Origin: a bacterium
GTDB lineage: Bacteria > Auribacterota > UBA3054 > JAAYZF01
Assembly (NCBI GenBank): GCA_012514975.1
Contig: JAAYZF010000272.1
Coordinates: forward strand, 1-39,992
DNA length: 39,992 nt
Direction: 5' to 3'
Below the pieces are notes generated by a model. That model saw nothing but the letters and a program-made list of their open reading frames with translations, was not told the origin of the DNA and ran no database searches. Below are positions 1 to 8,728 of the stretch, one piece after another (positions within the stretch are counted from its first letter, which is position 1; every line of letters starts with the position of its first letter). Position numbers and translations under genes: made by a program.

Positions 1-72
1 ATGGAATGATGGATGAATGGATGAATGGATGAATGGATGAATGGATGGATGGATGAATGGATGAATGGATGA
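1..72. repeat. Microsatellite of 8-bp unit ATGAATGG
   Basis: The sequence is an almost uninterrupted run of ATGAATGG units with a few ATGG contractions. It reads open in several frames but has no ribosome site or plausible product, so I regard it as non-coding. It continues off the left edge, so its full length is unknown. Confidence 0.9.
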
Positions 73-80
73 ACAGCACG

Positions 81-143
81 AACTTCCAACTTCCAACTTC
101 CAACTCCCAACTATCGACTATCGACTATCGACTATCAACTATC
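81..143. repeat. Two short tandem repeats, ACTTCCA and CTATCGA
   Basis: Three to four 7-bp units of the ACTTCCA type run directly into four 7-bp units of the CTATCGA/CTATCAA type. Both arrays lie just downstream of the 8-bp microsatellite, so three unrelated simple repeats follow one another upstream of the flavoprotein gene. No coding or regulatory role is visible. Confidence 0.85.
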
Positions 144-151
144 CAGCGACC

Positions 152-261
152 ATGAACGATGAATCCCCCAAGACGCATCTGGGGGAAACAATGAACGATG
201 AATCCCCCAAGACGCATCTGGGGGAAACGATGAATCCCCCAAGACGCATCTGGGGGAAACC
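152..261 (+). repeat. Three tandem hairpin-forming repeats upstream of the flavoprotein gene
   Basis: Two 39-bp units (152-190, 191-229) and one 32-bp unit (230-261) share a core that forms a 7-bp perfect stem, TCCCCCA pairing with TGGGGGA around a 9-nt loop. The units end about 12 bp before the ribosome site GAGGGA (274-279) of the gene starting at 284. If transcribed they would give three consecutive hairpins in its leader. They could be a mobile palindromic family or a leader structure; the sequence does not decide. Confidence 0.8.
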
Positions 262-283
262 ATGAACTCCCCCGAGGGATCGC

Positions 284-2017
284 ATGAAACATCTTACACA
301 CAACGTTGACATCTGTGTCATCGGCGGCGGGCTGTCGGGCCTGTGCGCCGCCGTTGCGGCCGCGCGGCGCGGTGCAAAGGTCCTGCTGCTGCAGGACAGG
401 CCCGTACTCGGCGGCAACGCATCGAGCGAAATACGCATGTGGGTCCGCGGCGCGCACGGCGCGAACAACCGCGAGACGGGCATCATCGAGGAGATCGAGC
501 TCGAGAATCTCCATCGCAACGCGGCGGCAAACTATCCGATCTGGGACAGCGTGCTCTTCGAGAAGGCGCGGTTCCAGGCCAACCTCGCCCTGCTGCTCAA
601 CTGCGCATGTTGTGAAGCGGCAATGGACGGCACGCGCATCAGGAGCGTCAAGGCGTATCAGTCCACCGCGGAGACATGGCATACGGTTGCCGCGCAGTAC
701 TTCATCGACTGCTCGGGCGACAGCGTGCTCGCGCCGCTCACCGGCGCGCAGTTCCGCGTCGGCCGCGAAGCGCGCGCCGAGTTCAACGAGGATATCGAGC
801 CCGAGCAGGCCGACCTGAGGACCATGGGCCTCTCCTGCCTCATCCAGGCGCGCGAAACCGGCCGGCCGCAACCGTTCGTTCCGCCCGCATGGGCCCATGT
901 CTACACATCCGATGAAGACCTCCCGCATCGCGGCCACGACGTCCGCGGTAAATTCACCAACTTCTGGTGGATGGAAATCGGCGGCGAGTTCGACAGCATC
1001 CACGACACGGAATCGCTGCGCGATGAGCTGCTCAAGATCGCCTTTGGCGTCTGGGACCACGTGAAGAACCGCGGCGACCACGGCGCCGACAACTGGGTGC
1101 TCGACTGGGTCGGTTTCCTCCCCGGCAAACGCGAGAGCCGCCGCTATGTCGGCGACCATATCCTCACGCAGAACGACGTGCGCGCGGAAGGCCGCTTCGA
1201 CGACCTCATCGCGTACGGCGGATGGAGCATGGACGATCACCATCCCGCCGGCATCCGCTTCCCGGGCGAGCCGACGATCTTCCATCCCGCGCCGTCCCCG
1301 TATGGCATCCCGTACCGCTCGCTCTATTCGAGGAACATCGGCAACCTGCTCTTCGCCGGGCGCAACATCAGCACGACGCACGCCGCGCTCAGCTCGACAC
1401 GCGTCATGGCAACGTGCTCGATCATCGGCCAGGCTGCAGGCACCGCGGCGGGGATCGCCGCACAGCACGGCGTGACGCCGCGCGGCGTGTACGAAAAGCA
1501 TCTGCGCGAGCTCCAGCAGGCGTTGATGGATGACGACTGCTACCTGCCGTGGCAGAAGCGTGACATACCGAGGCTGACGGCCGAAGCAACCGTCGCCTCG
1601 TCCGGGGGCAATGCCGATGCGTTGCGCAATGGCATCGACCGTCCGGTCGGCAACGAGTCACATGCGTGGACAACGCGCTTGGGCGGCTGGGCCGAGTACC
1701 GCTTCGAAAAGGAAGTGAACATCAGCGGCGTGCGCCTGGTGTTTGACAGCGATCTGAACCGCGACCGGCGCATGGGAATGACGGCGATGTACCCCCTCGA
1801 CCTCCCGGCCCTATGCCCGCCGCCGTCTCTCGTCAAGGAGTTCACCATTGATGCACAGGCTTCTGACGGGTCATGGGGCACGGTGCTGCGTCACAAGGGC
1901 AACTACCAGAGGCTCGTGCGCCTGTCGCTGGACGTGACGGCAACTGCGCTGCGTTTGTCTCCAAAAAGCAGTTGGGGCAATGACGTGGTGAATGTGTTCG
2001 CGTGGGAGGTGAAGTAG
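284..2017 (+). CDS. FAD-dependent oxidoreductase (FAD_oxidored family) with C-terminal beta-sandwich
   Basis: The protein has 577 aa. Residues 9-40 form a Rossmann dinucleotide-binding fold with GGGLSG at 14-19, followed by the VLGGNASSE segment (41-49) typical of the FAD_oxidored family (PF12831-like). A second FAD-contacting region appears near residues 355-385 (LLFAGRNIS through GQAAGTAAG). From about residue 440 the chain turns into a discoidin-like beta-sandwich (GGWAEYRFEKEVNISGVRLVFDSD). No signal peptide is seen, so it is probably cytoplasmic. The substrate is unknown; relatives are often found near polysaccharide-degradation genes, but nothing here identifies one. The start is supported by GAGGGA four bases upstream. 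The gene is convergent with the next, and its TAG stop lies inside the first copy of a flanking repeat. Confidence 0.88.
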   Translation: MKHLTHNVDICVIGGGLSGLCAAVAAARRGAKVLLLQDRPVLGGNASSEIRMWVRGAHGANNRETGIIEEIELENLHRNAAANYPIWDSVLFEKARFQANLALLLNCACCEAAMDGTRIRSVKAYQSTAETWHTVAAQYFIDCSGDSVLAPLTGAQFRVGREARAEFNEDIEPEQADLRTMGLSCLIQARETGRPQPFVPPAWAHVYTSDEDLPHRGHDVRGKFTNFWWMEIGGEFDSIHDTESLRDELLKIAFGVWDHVKNRGDHGADNWVLDWVGFLPGKRESRRYVGDHILTQNDVRAEGRFDDLIAYGGWSMDDHHPAGIRFPGEPTIFHPAPSPYGIPYRSLYSRNIGNLLFAGRNISTTHAALSSTRVMATCSIIGQAAGTAAGIAAQHGVTPRGVYEKHLRELQQALMDDDCYLPWQKRDIPRLTAEATVASSGGNADALRNGIDRPVGNESHAWTTRLGGWAEYRFEKEVNISGVRLVFDSDLNRDRRMGMTAMYPLDLPALCPPPSLVKEFTIDAQASDGSWGTVLRHKGNYQRLVRLSLDVTATALRLSPKSSWGNDVVNVFAWEVK

Positions 2018-2315
2018 ACGCGGAATGGTATTCCGCGCAGGCGCGGGCGAGCGCGCGTGTGGAGTGCGGCGGCCATGCCGCCGCTGTGTTGTCTGCGACT
2101 GGTCGCAGACGGCGGCAGGCGTGTACGCCCTGCCCTCGAGCGGACACCGGGGACGGTGTCCCTCCAACGGACACCGGGGACGGTGTCCCTCCAACGGACA
2201 CCGGGGACGGTGTCCCTCCAACGGACACCGGGGACGGTGTCCCTCCATGGGTGGGCTGACGCGTGGTGTGCAGATGTAGACGCGGAACGGCCTCGCTGAA
2301 GCGAGCACTCCACAC
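2014..2315. repeat. Palindrome cluster between convergent genes
   Basis: The 12-bp direct repeat GTAGACGCGGAA occurs at 2014-2025 and 2276-2287. The 11-bp inverted repeat GTGTGGAGTGC / GCACTCCACAC occurs at 2057-2067 and 2305-2315. Inside are unrelated perfect hairpins: CGCGGAAT/ATTCCGCG (2019-2037), GCGGCGGC/GCCGCCGC (2066-2084) and GTCTGCGAC/GTCGCAGAC (2091-2110), followed by a 27-bp tandem array. Nothing here is coding. The position between two convergent stop codons suits REP-type palindromes or a bidirectional transcription end. There are no T-tracts, so classical terminators are not supported. Confidence 0.8.
2141..2248. repeat. Four 27-bp tandem units, each a perfect hairpin
   Basis: Four near-identical 27-bp units start at 2141, 2168, 2195 and 2222. 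Each contains an 8-bp perfect stem, GGACACCG pairing with CGGTGTCC around the loop GGGA, with a CTCCAA linker. The last unit diverges at its final bases. There are no unique spacers, so this is not a CRISPR array. Confidence 0.95.
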
Positions 2316-2373
2316 CAACCACACCGCAGGCGGAGCGCACACTCGACGCCCTGTTCGTCGGTATGGGCTGCGA

Positions 2374-5300
2374 TCAGTGTGTGTTCTCTGCGCCTCTGCG
2401 TCTCTGCGCGAGGAAGGAAAGCAGCAGTACGCCGATGCATGCCGGCTCGGGCACGGCGCGGCCGGGCGAGCCGCCGGGCACGCCCGCCTGCCAGCTCGAT
2501 GGGTCTGCGCTGAATGACTCGGGGCTGATGCGCTGCAACGACGGGCCGTCACCGTCTGCCTCGCGCGGCCAGGGCGAGCCGTCGCGATAGGGCACTTCCT
2601 CGACCAGCACGGGCGCATAGCCGGCGGGCAACGTCGAATCAGGTTTGAACAGCTTCACGCAGTCGCCGCCATTGCCGAAGCTGCGCAGGCACGGGCCGAG
2701 CACAGGCACCTCTTCGGGCACGGCATGTTTCGTCCTGAAGGCATCGGGATCGATTCCCTCGCCGACAATCACCACATAGCTTTGTGACGCGATGGCGCAT
2801 GCCCACGGCAAGGCGAATGCGGCGCCGCCGTCGTCCTCGATTGACCAGGGCAGCGCGGGCTGGGCTGCGTGGCAGAGCACGATGTTGCTTGGCGCGCTGT
2901 TGTAGAGCTCGATGAACTCGTCGCCGCCCGCGGCGGGATGGTACATTATTTCGCTGATGATCACCGGGCCGATGAGCGGGCCTGGATTTGCCGCGCCGGC
3001 GCCCGATCTGAACTCGTTGCTCCGCGAAGGAGGGTCGCCCGGGCGGACGTCCGTGCCGAAGCTCGTCTCGCGCATCGCGGTGAACTGCCCCATGCCGTCG
3101 CTCGTCACATGAGGCCCGAACGACACGCCGTCTTCGCTTCCGCCGAACGAGACGGACGTATGATGGAACGGCGGTTCCTCGGGCGACGTGAGATGCACTT
3201 CGCCGCCCCGCTCGTTCAGGGCGAAGCACGACGGTGTGCCGGGCGCCGCATTGAACTGGAACTCATAGAACACATGGTAGCTCCGCGCTGAAATCACCGT
3301 GCCGTCGGGGATGCGATACTTGCGCAGGTTGAGCGCATGGTCGCTGAGGTGCCAGCCGCCGATGGCGACGTCGGTTGTGCCCGCGTTGAAGAGCTCGACT
3401 GCGCCTTCGAGCGGCGGGCGCGCATGGGCGAGCACCTCGTTGATGGCGACGTGGGCATAGCAGTCGGTGACGGAGAACGTCGCTTCAGTCAGCGGGCTCC
3501 AGACATCGCCATCGAGGACGCGGGCCTTGACGGTCGTGGTGCGATCGATGGCGAACGGCCCGGCGTAGGTGATGCCCTGGACGATACCGGTCGTGCCGCG
3601 CGGGTCGCTCGCATCGGTCGTGTAGTAGACGATGCCGGCTTCATTGCTGTTGACGATGGCGACGGGGAAGCCGTTGGAGACCCAGCCGCCATGCTGGCTG
3701 AACTCGGGCGGGATGATATTGGTGGGCCAGATGCCCTGGGCGACATAGTCGCGGAAGATGGCCGCGCGGCGCTGGGGAATCCACTTGGTCTCGACGTCGT
3801 TGTTGAACGATTTCTGCTGATAGAACACCATGGGCCGCACGACCTCGCGCAGGGCGGCAAAGCGGTTCGAGACATTCTGGTCGCTGAGCGCGCCGCCGTG
3901 GAAGAAGTGCTTGTTGATGCGGTCGGCGAAGAACAGGCGGCCTTCGGGGCTTCGCTTGAGAAAGCTGAAGAGGATGGTCACCGGGGCACTGCTGGTCCAT
4001 TGCGATGCGAGCAGCACCTTCTCGGCGAAGTGGTCGTTGGTCACTTTGCTTGCGTTGAACCCGCTGCCGTTGTCCCACGAGTAGAACCGGTATTTGCCGC
4101 CGGGCATGATGGGGCGGGACATGACGTAGTTATGCCCGGGCCAGTCCTGCACGGCCGAGTACGTGCAAACGAGAAGGTAGTCGGCGAAGCTGGCGAGATC
4201 GACGCGGGCATCGACGAACGCGAAGTTCTTGTAGAGCGCGGGGTCGTTGGTGGCAGCCTTGACGAAGTCGCGCAGGCCGTTCCAGTAGCTTTGATCGACG
4301 GGTTTCTGCCGCGGGGGCTTCCAGTATTCCCACGCCTCGCCGCCGTAGTAATCCTGGAAGAACTCGATATCGGGGCGCTCGCACACGTTGTAGTACGTTT
4401 TGAACGTCCCGTTGATGAAGAGATTCGCGTACGTGCCGTGGAAGGTCATCTGGCCGCAATCAAGATGGATGCGTTTGATCAACTCGTCCTTGACGGCGGG
4501 ATTGATGCAATCATCCGCGACGGCGCCGCGGAAGGCGATGGCCGAATAGGCGTCGCGGGTCGATTCGGGGAACAGATGGTAGTACAGCCGGTCCGAGCCG
4601 TACCGCCCGCGGAAGTAGATTTTCAGGTTGTACTTGTAGACCGAGCTGGCCCAGTTGGTGCCGAGCTTGTTGTTGAGCCGGGCAGCTTCGCCCGCGGCGC
4701 GGATGCCGCCGCCGACATCCACGAACCCCGAGTTGTCCGCCGGGTTGATGAACGAGGTGACGATGGGGCGCTCGTACGCCTGGCCGCGGTAGATGCCGTT
4801 CTTGTACCAGTCGGCATGTTCGGCCCAGTTGGTGCCGGACCACCAGTTCGAGTAGCCGCCGCTGACGGCCATGACGCCATGCGGGCAGAAGAAGTCGCGT
4901 TCCTCGTCGCCGATCATGACGAACGCGGGGAGCGTCTTGATCACCGCGGGCTGGTTGAGCAGGTAGGCTCTCGATGCGGTTCTCGAGGGAATGCTGCCCG
5001 GCCTGAACGCCCTGGCGCGCAGCGCGCAGTTGGTGACGGCGAGGTGGACCGGGCCGGTGTAGAGGTACCCGTTTGACAGCGTCGGCTCCCTTCCGTCGGT
5101 CGTGTACCGCACGAACGCCCCGGGCTCGCGCGTGATGACCGCGACGTCGATCGCGCCGTCGTAGAAGCCCTGCGGCATGTCGAACACCGGCTCGGGCAGG
5201 ATCGTGTCGAAGGTCTCGCCCGTATCATTCGGCTGGCCGGGCGTGGCGCGGGAGAGATAGCGATACTCCTGGCCGGCGCCGTCGACAATGCCGCACGAAT

Positions 5301-6327
5301 GGAAGTACGACTGGTCCGGATAGCCGGGGCTGAACAGCGTGCGCGCCCGCGGCGGCGAGGCGTTGTCGAACAGGGCGAGATACTCGCCTCCGCTCCCGAG
5401 CTCGAACGTCGTGTGCGGCCCATAGCCGTTCGTGGCGGGAAGGCCGAGGCCGCTCGCCTGGACGACGAGATACTGCCCCGCGGTGAGCACGATCTGCGGG
5501 AAAACCCATTTGCGCGGCAGGGCGGGATCGTCGGTCAGCGACCAGCCGGCGAGCGGGACGTTCGATGTGCCGCGGTTCCAGAGCTCGATCCAGTCGACGC
5601 CCTCGGGCGGCTCGCGCACGCCGCCTACCGGCTCGACGTTGCCGGGCGAGTACCGCCAGATGTTGGTGGCGTGGACAAACGTTGTCGCCGGCGCGTTCGA
5701 GAATGCAAGCGACGGTATCGCGCGCCATGTCGCGCCTGAAGAGACCCAATGGACGTGCACGGCGAGGACGTTCGTTCCCGTGCGCAGCACGTTCGACGCG
5801 ATGCCGATGGCGAACGATTCGGGCACGCCGGCCGTGCGGAGCGTATGGCTGGCAAACTGGTCGTGATAGCTGAACCCGCCGGGCGCCTCGACCGCGCGGC
5901 GCTTGATTTCGACGCCGTTGAGATACGCGACGAATCCCTCCTCGAAATCGATTGTCAGGATCACCGGGTCGCCGCGCTCGAGATCAGCGGGCGACGGGAC
6001 AAAGGCGTGGCGGAGGTAGCAGGAGACGGATCCGGCGGGGCATGTCACACTGGTGCCGGCCCCGGCGGCGCGATAGCCAAGGCCGCCGCGCCCGGCGCGC
6101 CACTCGCGGTCGTCAAACGTCACTTCGTGCCACTGAGGCCGCATGCCCATGCGAGGCCGCCCGTCGTCCGTCCAGGTGAGCAGGCGGGCCGACGTGGCTG
6201 CGGCGAACTCGGAGATGATGACATCGCCCGTGCTGACGGCTGAAGGGAATGCGGAAGCAGAGAGATGAAGTGCCGCGCTGAGCGCGGCACAGGCAAGGCA
6301 GGCGATGCGCGACGTTCGTGGTTCCAT
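2374..6327 (-). CDS. Secreted lamin-tail/CotH-kinase-family protein with PEP-CTERM signal
   Basis: The protein has 1317 aa. A signal peptide (about 1-26) is followed by a beta-sandwich region (about 30-190) and an LTD domain (about 205-345, WIELWNRG...LAGWSLTDD). Next come a chitobiase/FN3-associated module (about 380-450, YTTDGREPT), a CotH-like domain (about 535-760, ending in SWDNGSG near 749), a second chitobiase-like module (about 875-955, YYTTDASDP) and two more LTD modules (about 955-1090 and 1120-1260). A VPEPA-hydrophobic-RRR sorting signal closes it. It is probably exported and processed at the envelope by an exosortase encoded elsewhere. The CotH domain is divergent: the acidic residue expected after WDx is absent. 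The last residues are encoded by a low-complexity repeat (2386-2409). It is a distant relative of the four-gene array at 18936-33528 but on the opposite strand, with its own strong promoter. Confidence 0.87.
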   Translation of the reverse strand: MEPRTSRIACLACAALSAALHLSASAFPSAVSTGDVIISEFAAATSARLLTWTDDGRPRMGMRPQWHEVTFDDREWRAGRGGLGYRAAGAGTSVTCPAGSVSCYLRHAFVPSPADLERGDPVILTIDFEEGFVAYLNGVEIKRRAVEAPGGFSYHDQFASHTLRTAGVPESFAIGIASNVLRTGTNVLAVHVHWVSSGATWRAIPSLAFSNAPATTFVHATNIWRYSPGNVEPVGGVREPPEGVDWIELWNRGTSNVPLAGWSLTDDPALPRKWVFPQIVLTAGQYLVVQASGLGLPATNGYGPHTTFELGSGGEYLALFDNASPPRARTLFSPGYPDQSYFHSCGIVDGAGQEYRYLSRATPGQPNDTGETFDTILPEPVFDMPQGFYDGAIDVAVITREPGAFVRYTTDGREPTLSNGYLYTGPVHLAVTNCALRARAFRPGSIPSRTASRAYLLNQPAVIKTLPAFVMIGDEERDFFCPHGVMAVSGGYSNWWSGTNWAEHADWYKNGIYRGQAYERPIVTSFINPADNSGFVDVGGGIRAAGEAARLNNKLGTNWASSVYKYNLKIYFRGRYGSDRLYYHLFPESTRDAYSAIAFRGAVADDCINPAVKDELIKRIHLDCGQMTFHGTYANLFINGTFKTYYNVCERPDIEFFQDYYGGEAWEYWKPPRQKPVDQSYWNGLRDFVKAATNDPALYKNFAFVDARVDLASFADYLLVCTYSAVQDWPGHNYVMSRPIMPGGKYRFYSWDNGSGFNASKVTNDHFAEKVLLASQWTSSAPVTILFSFLKRSPEGRLFFADRINKHFFHGGALSDQNVSNRFAALREVVRPMVFYQQKSFNNDVETKWIPQRRAAIFRDYVAQGIWPTNIIPPEFSQHGGWVSNGFPVAIVNSNEAGIVYYTTDASDPRGTTGIVQGITYAGPFAIDRTTTVKARVLDGDVWSPLTEATFSVTDCYAHVAINEVLAHARPPLEGAVELFNAGTTDVAIGGWHLSDHALNLRKYRIPDGTVISARSYHVFYEFQFNAAPGTPSCFALNERGGEVHLTSPEEPPFHHTSVSFGGSEDGVSFGPHVTSDGMGQFTAMRETSFGTDVRPGDPPSRSNEFRSGAGAANPGPLIGPVIISEIMYHPAAGGDEFIELYNSAPSNIVLCHAAQPALPWSIEDDGGAAFALPWACAIASQSYVVIVGEGIDPDAFRTKHAVPEEVPVLGPCLRSFGNGGDCVKLFKPDSTLPAGYAPVLVEEVPYRDGSPWPREADGDGPSLQRISPESFSADPSSWQAGVPGGSPGRAVPEPACIGVLLLSFLAQRRRGAENTH
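2386..2409. repeat. CTCTGCGY 8-bp triplet repeat at the 3' end of the CotH gene
   Basis: Three consecutive 8-bp units (CTCTGCGC, CTCTGCGT, CTCTGCGC) lie inside the last codons of the minus-strand gene, encoding its AQRRRGAE tail. From memory, repeats of this type (CTCTGCG... and its complement CGCAGAG...) recur between genes in many environmental bacteria, so this may be an intergenic repeat that has become coding. That identification is recall, not a search. Confidence 0.7.
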
Positions 6328-6366
6328 CTACAGGAGCCTGGACGTTCAACAATCCAACAACAACGT

Positions 6367-6394
6367 ATTATAGCATAAATCCGTCGGACGGCAA
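6367..6394 (-). promoter_or_regulatory. Sigma-70-like promoter for the 2374-6327 gene
   Basis: Read on the minus strand, TTGCCG (6389-6394) is followed after 16 bp by a perfect TATAAT (6367-6372). Transcription would begin near 6360, giving a leader of about 30 nt before the ATG at 6327. The ribosome site is weak (only an AGG about 12 nt upstream). Confidence 0.75.
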
Positions 6395-6460
6395 TCCCGC
6401 ACGCGGGGTCGGGGACATTGACGAGGCGGAGGTCGCCGGAACCGAAAGGATGGATGGCTT

Positions 6461-7381
6461 TCATCTGGCGACCACATGGTTGGTTGTGGCGGCAGGGCCG
6501 ATGAGCAAGTCTTTGTCAAACGAATCGAGGCGGCCGTTGATGTGCCATATGCGAAGACTGGGTGTCTTGGGCGGGCTCATGAAGGCATGCAGTTCCGGGC
6601 TGAGTGAATACAACTGCGCGGCGTCGAGTGTCACAGGTGTGTGGCGGAGTTTGATGCGTGCACGCGGGATGCCGAGGCACATGGCGGTCTTCACGAGTTT
6701 GTCGGTGAGGATGAGAAGCTCGACGGATGTCTGGCCTTGTTCGACGCGGGTGATGCGCAGGGGGTAGTAGAGCGCCGGCGTTTTGAAGCGCAGTTGAATG
6801 GCTTCTTTTGATCCCGGCGTGTTGCTGAGCGAGACGACATCGAAGGCGAACCATGCGTAGCCATCAGCGATGTATTCTTCAACGACTTTCTGGAGCGGCG
6901 CGGGAATCTGGGGATTGCTCACATTCATGGACGTGAGATACTTGTTCACCCAGGCGGCAAAGCGCTCGCCGCTCAACGCCTCGATCACCGAGATGTCGTG
7001 CGCGCCGATCTGGTCGTGAAAGGTGACGCGCGCCACGGGCCTGGCCGGTTCGGGCGACGACTCGGAGAAGATGTCGAACCCGTTGTTGACCTGGTTTATG
7101 CGGATGGTATTGATGAGGTCTGTTGCCCTGTTGAAGATCGTCTTGTCGCCATTGGTGATTGCCGGCTCTGACGGGAGGGGCATCACTTCGAGCACTTTGG
7201 TCGGTTCTGAGGCATAGAGATCAGTCGTGTAGACAAGGATTTCCTCCTCGCCGTTCCAGGCGATCAGCGCACGTTGCGTCGGCTCGAAGAGCTTGACGAA
7301 CCGGTTGAACGGGATTGATCCGCAGTCCGCACACACGACGGCAGCGGAGAGCATTGACAGGGAGAGGATGGTTGCACGCAT
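6461..7381 (-). CDS. Secreted protein resembling DUF2330
   Basis: I chose the ATG at 7381, giving 306 aa, because GGAGAA lies about 6 nt upstream and the chain then opens with a good signal peptide (MRATILSLSMLSAAVVCADCGS). A longer in-frame start at 7555 would add a charged, low-quality extension. After cleavage the mature protein begins with Cys-Gly and contains ALIAWNGEEEILVYTTD followed by EVMPLPSEP. This matches the pattern I recall for DUF2330 (CG...alIvwdg...PvPs.P). No catalytic residues are known for that family. It lies 196 bp downstream of another secreted protein on the same strand and may be co-transcribed with it. Confidence 0.75.
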   Translation of the reverse strand: MRATILSLSMLSAAVVCADCGSIPFNRFVKLFEPTQRALIAWNGEEEILVYTTDLYASEPTKVLEVMPLPSEPAITNGDKTIFNRATDLINTIRINQVNNGFDIFSESSPEPARPVARVTFHDQIGAHDISVIEALSGERFAAWVNKYLTSMNVSNPQIPAPLQKVVEEYIADGYAWFAFDVVSLSNTPGSKEAIQLRFKTPALYYPLRITRVEQGQTSVELLILTDKLVKTAMCLGIPRARIKLRHTPVTLDAAQLYSLSPELHAFMSPPKTPSLRIWHINGRLDSFDKDLLIGPAATTNHVVAR

Positions 7382-7577
7382 GGTTGATTCTCCGGCAGCA
7401 TTATTGTGGCGTCTCACGGATGCCACTACGAACGGTTGCGCGGTGCGCGGCGGCGTAGAGCAGCATCGCTGCCGCTGCGCGGCCTCGTCGAGCATTGGTG
7501 TGCAAATGATGCAGCTTGGGGCTGTCCGTCGCGTTCGCCGGTCTGCAAGAGCCATCCGGTGGGCGGGGCTACCGGCA

Positions 7578-8675
7578 TCACCGGCCGCCGCGCTCTTTCA
7601 CTTTCTTGCCGCCGGCGTTACGTTTGGACGCACGCATGCGGACGGGCACGTTCTCGGCCGTATGTTGCTCGCCGTCGATGTCGAGGATGTAGCGACCGTA
7701 GCGCAGGTCACTCAGAGGCGGCGTGGCCGCCATCTGCGCGCGGTTTTGTTCGTAGGTTGCCTGGTCGATGACATCGCCGCGCTTGTTCCTGAGGAACACT
7801 TTGTATTTGTACCAGAGCTCGCCGTTGTAGATGGCGGCGGCGAAACCGGCGTAGAGCTCCGGCCTGGCGCCGTTTTGGCCGGAGCCGGGAACGGCGAAAT
7901 AGTGAATGTAGGCGGGGTATCTCCCCTTCTTGATGCCGCCGGGCTCGCAGGTGATGACAACCGTGTTGGACTCGCCCGCCTCGTCGCCGAACAGCGGGAA
8001 GGGCGAGAAGGAGATGGAAGTGATCTGGTCGAAAGAGGTGTACGTTGTCGGCGCGCGGCCGTAGACCATGCCGCGGCTCGTTGCCTTGAGGTAGTCCGGG
8101 CTGGCATATGACCCGCCGAACGACGCGCGCATCACCGTAAGATCAGGCGTTGACATGGTGCGCGCCTTGCGCGCCAGGGCGCATGCCTGCATGACGGTGG
8201 CAATGGCGACGGGCGTGCCTGGCTCGGCAACGCGGCCGGAGGAGAGTGTCACAGGCTGGTCGAAGACGACTGACTCGAGCAGGTGATCCGCGCCGTAGCG
8301 CAGGGCGACGCGGCAGTCCAGCGCATTCGTCGTCCCCTCGATGCGCGCGCGGAGCGTGAAGCTGCCAAGCCCATTGGCCTCGCAGTGGGCCAGCCGGGCT
8401 TGTGGCGCGCAGAGGCGGACTAGATCGCGGCCATGCTCGTCCATGAAAACGGAGCCGTTCCCTTCACTCAACGCCTGGCCGGGCGCAAATACGCATATCC
8501 TCCAGTAGAGGAAGTATATGACCGTCAGTGCCCGCAGGTAGTCCCTCTCATACTCGGTATAGAAGGGACCTGGGCGGGTCGACGCCTCGACTGGGCGGGC
8601 GAACGAGGCAAGTATGAGGAGTGCGGTGACGGCTGCGGCAAGGCAGCGTGTGTGCGGGTGCGTGACGGTTTTCAT
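7578..8675 (-). CDS. Secreted or membrane-associated protein of unknown function
   Basis: The protein has 365 aa from the ATG at 8675, preceded by GAAGG at 8-nt spacing; an alternative ATG at 8738 would add 21 residues before the signal sequence. Residues 1-31 form a signal peptide (hydrophobic core AAAVTALLILASFA). A second hydrophobic stretch (ALTVIYFLYWRICVF, about 49-63) could be a membrane segment. The rest is mixed alpha/beta with no motif I recognise, and the C-terminus is strongly basic (RMRASKRNAGGKKVKERGGR). It is the first gene of a probable two-gene minus-strand unit and has a good promoter. Confidence 0.72.
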   Translation of the reverse strand: MKTVTHPHTRCLAAAVTALLILASFARPVEASTRPGPFYTEYERDYLRALTVIYFLYWRICVFAPGQALSEGNGSVFMDEHGRDLVRLCAPQARLAHCEANGLGSFTLRARIEGTTNALDCRVALRYGADHLLESVVFDQPVTLSSGRVAEPGTPVAIATVMQACALARKARTMSTPDLTVMRASFGGSYASPDYLKATSRGMVYGRAPTTYTSFDQITSISFSPFPLFGDEAGESNTVVITCEPGGIKKGRYPAYIHYFAVPGSGQNGARPELYAGFAAAIYNGELWYKYKVFLRNKRGDVIDQATYEQNRAQMAATPPLSDLRYGRYILDIDGEQHTAENVPVRMRASKRNAGGKKVKERGGR

Positions 8676-8728
8676 GGTCGCGGCCTTCGTTGAGTTGACG
8701 ATGCCACAAAGCCCGTGGGCATGACACA

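Noticed and set aside
65-265. Small gene encoding repeated PKTHLGE peptides
   Set aside because: It is a translation of the tandem hairpin repeat with no ribosome site; the periodicity is at DNA level.
125-1501. Long open frame on the minus strand across the flavoprotein gene
   Set aside because: It is Arg/Ala-rich, runs through simple repeats at its end and lies antisense to a gene with clear FAD motifs. Long antisense frames are expected in GC-rich coding DNA. The same reasoning excludes the open frames at 3337-5076 (+), 8548-10587 (-), 11539-12939 (-), 20277-21407 (-) and 30745-33081 (-).
2141-2248. CRISPR-like direct repeats
   Set aside because: The four 27-bp units are contiguous with no unique spacers and no cas genes are nearby; they are tandem hairpins.
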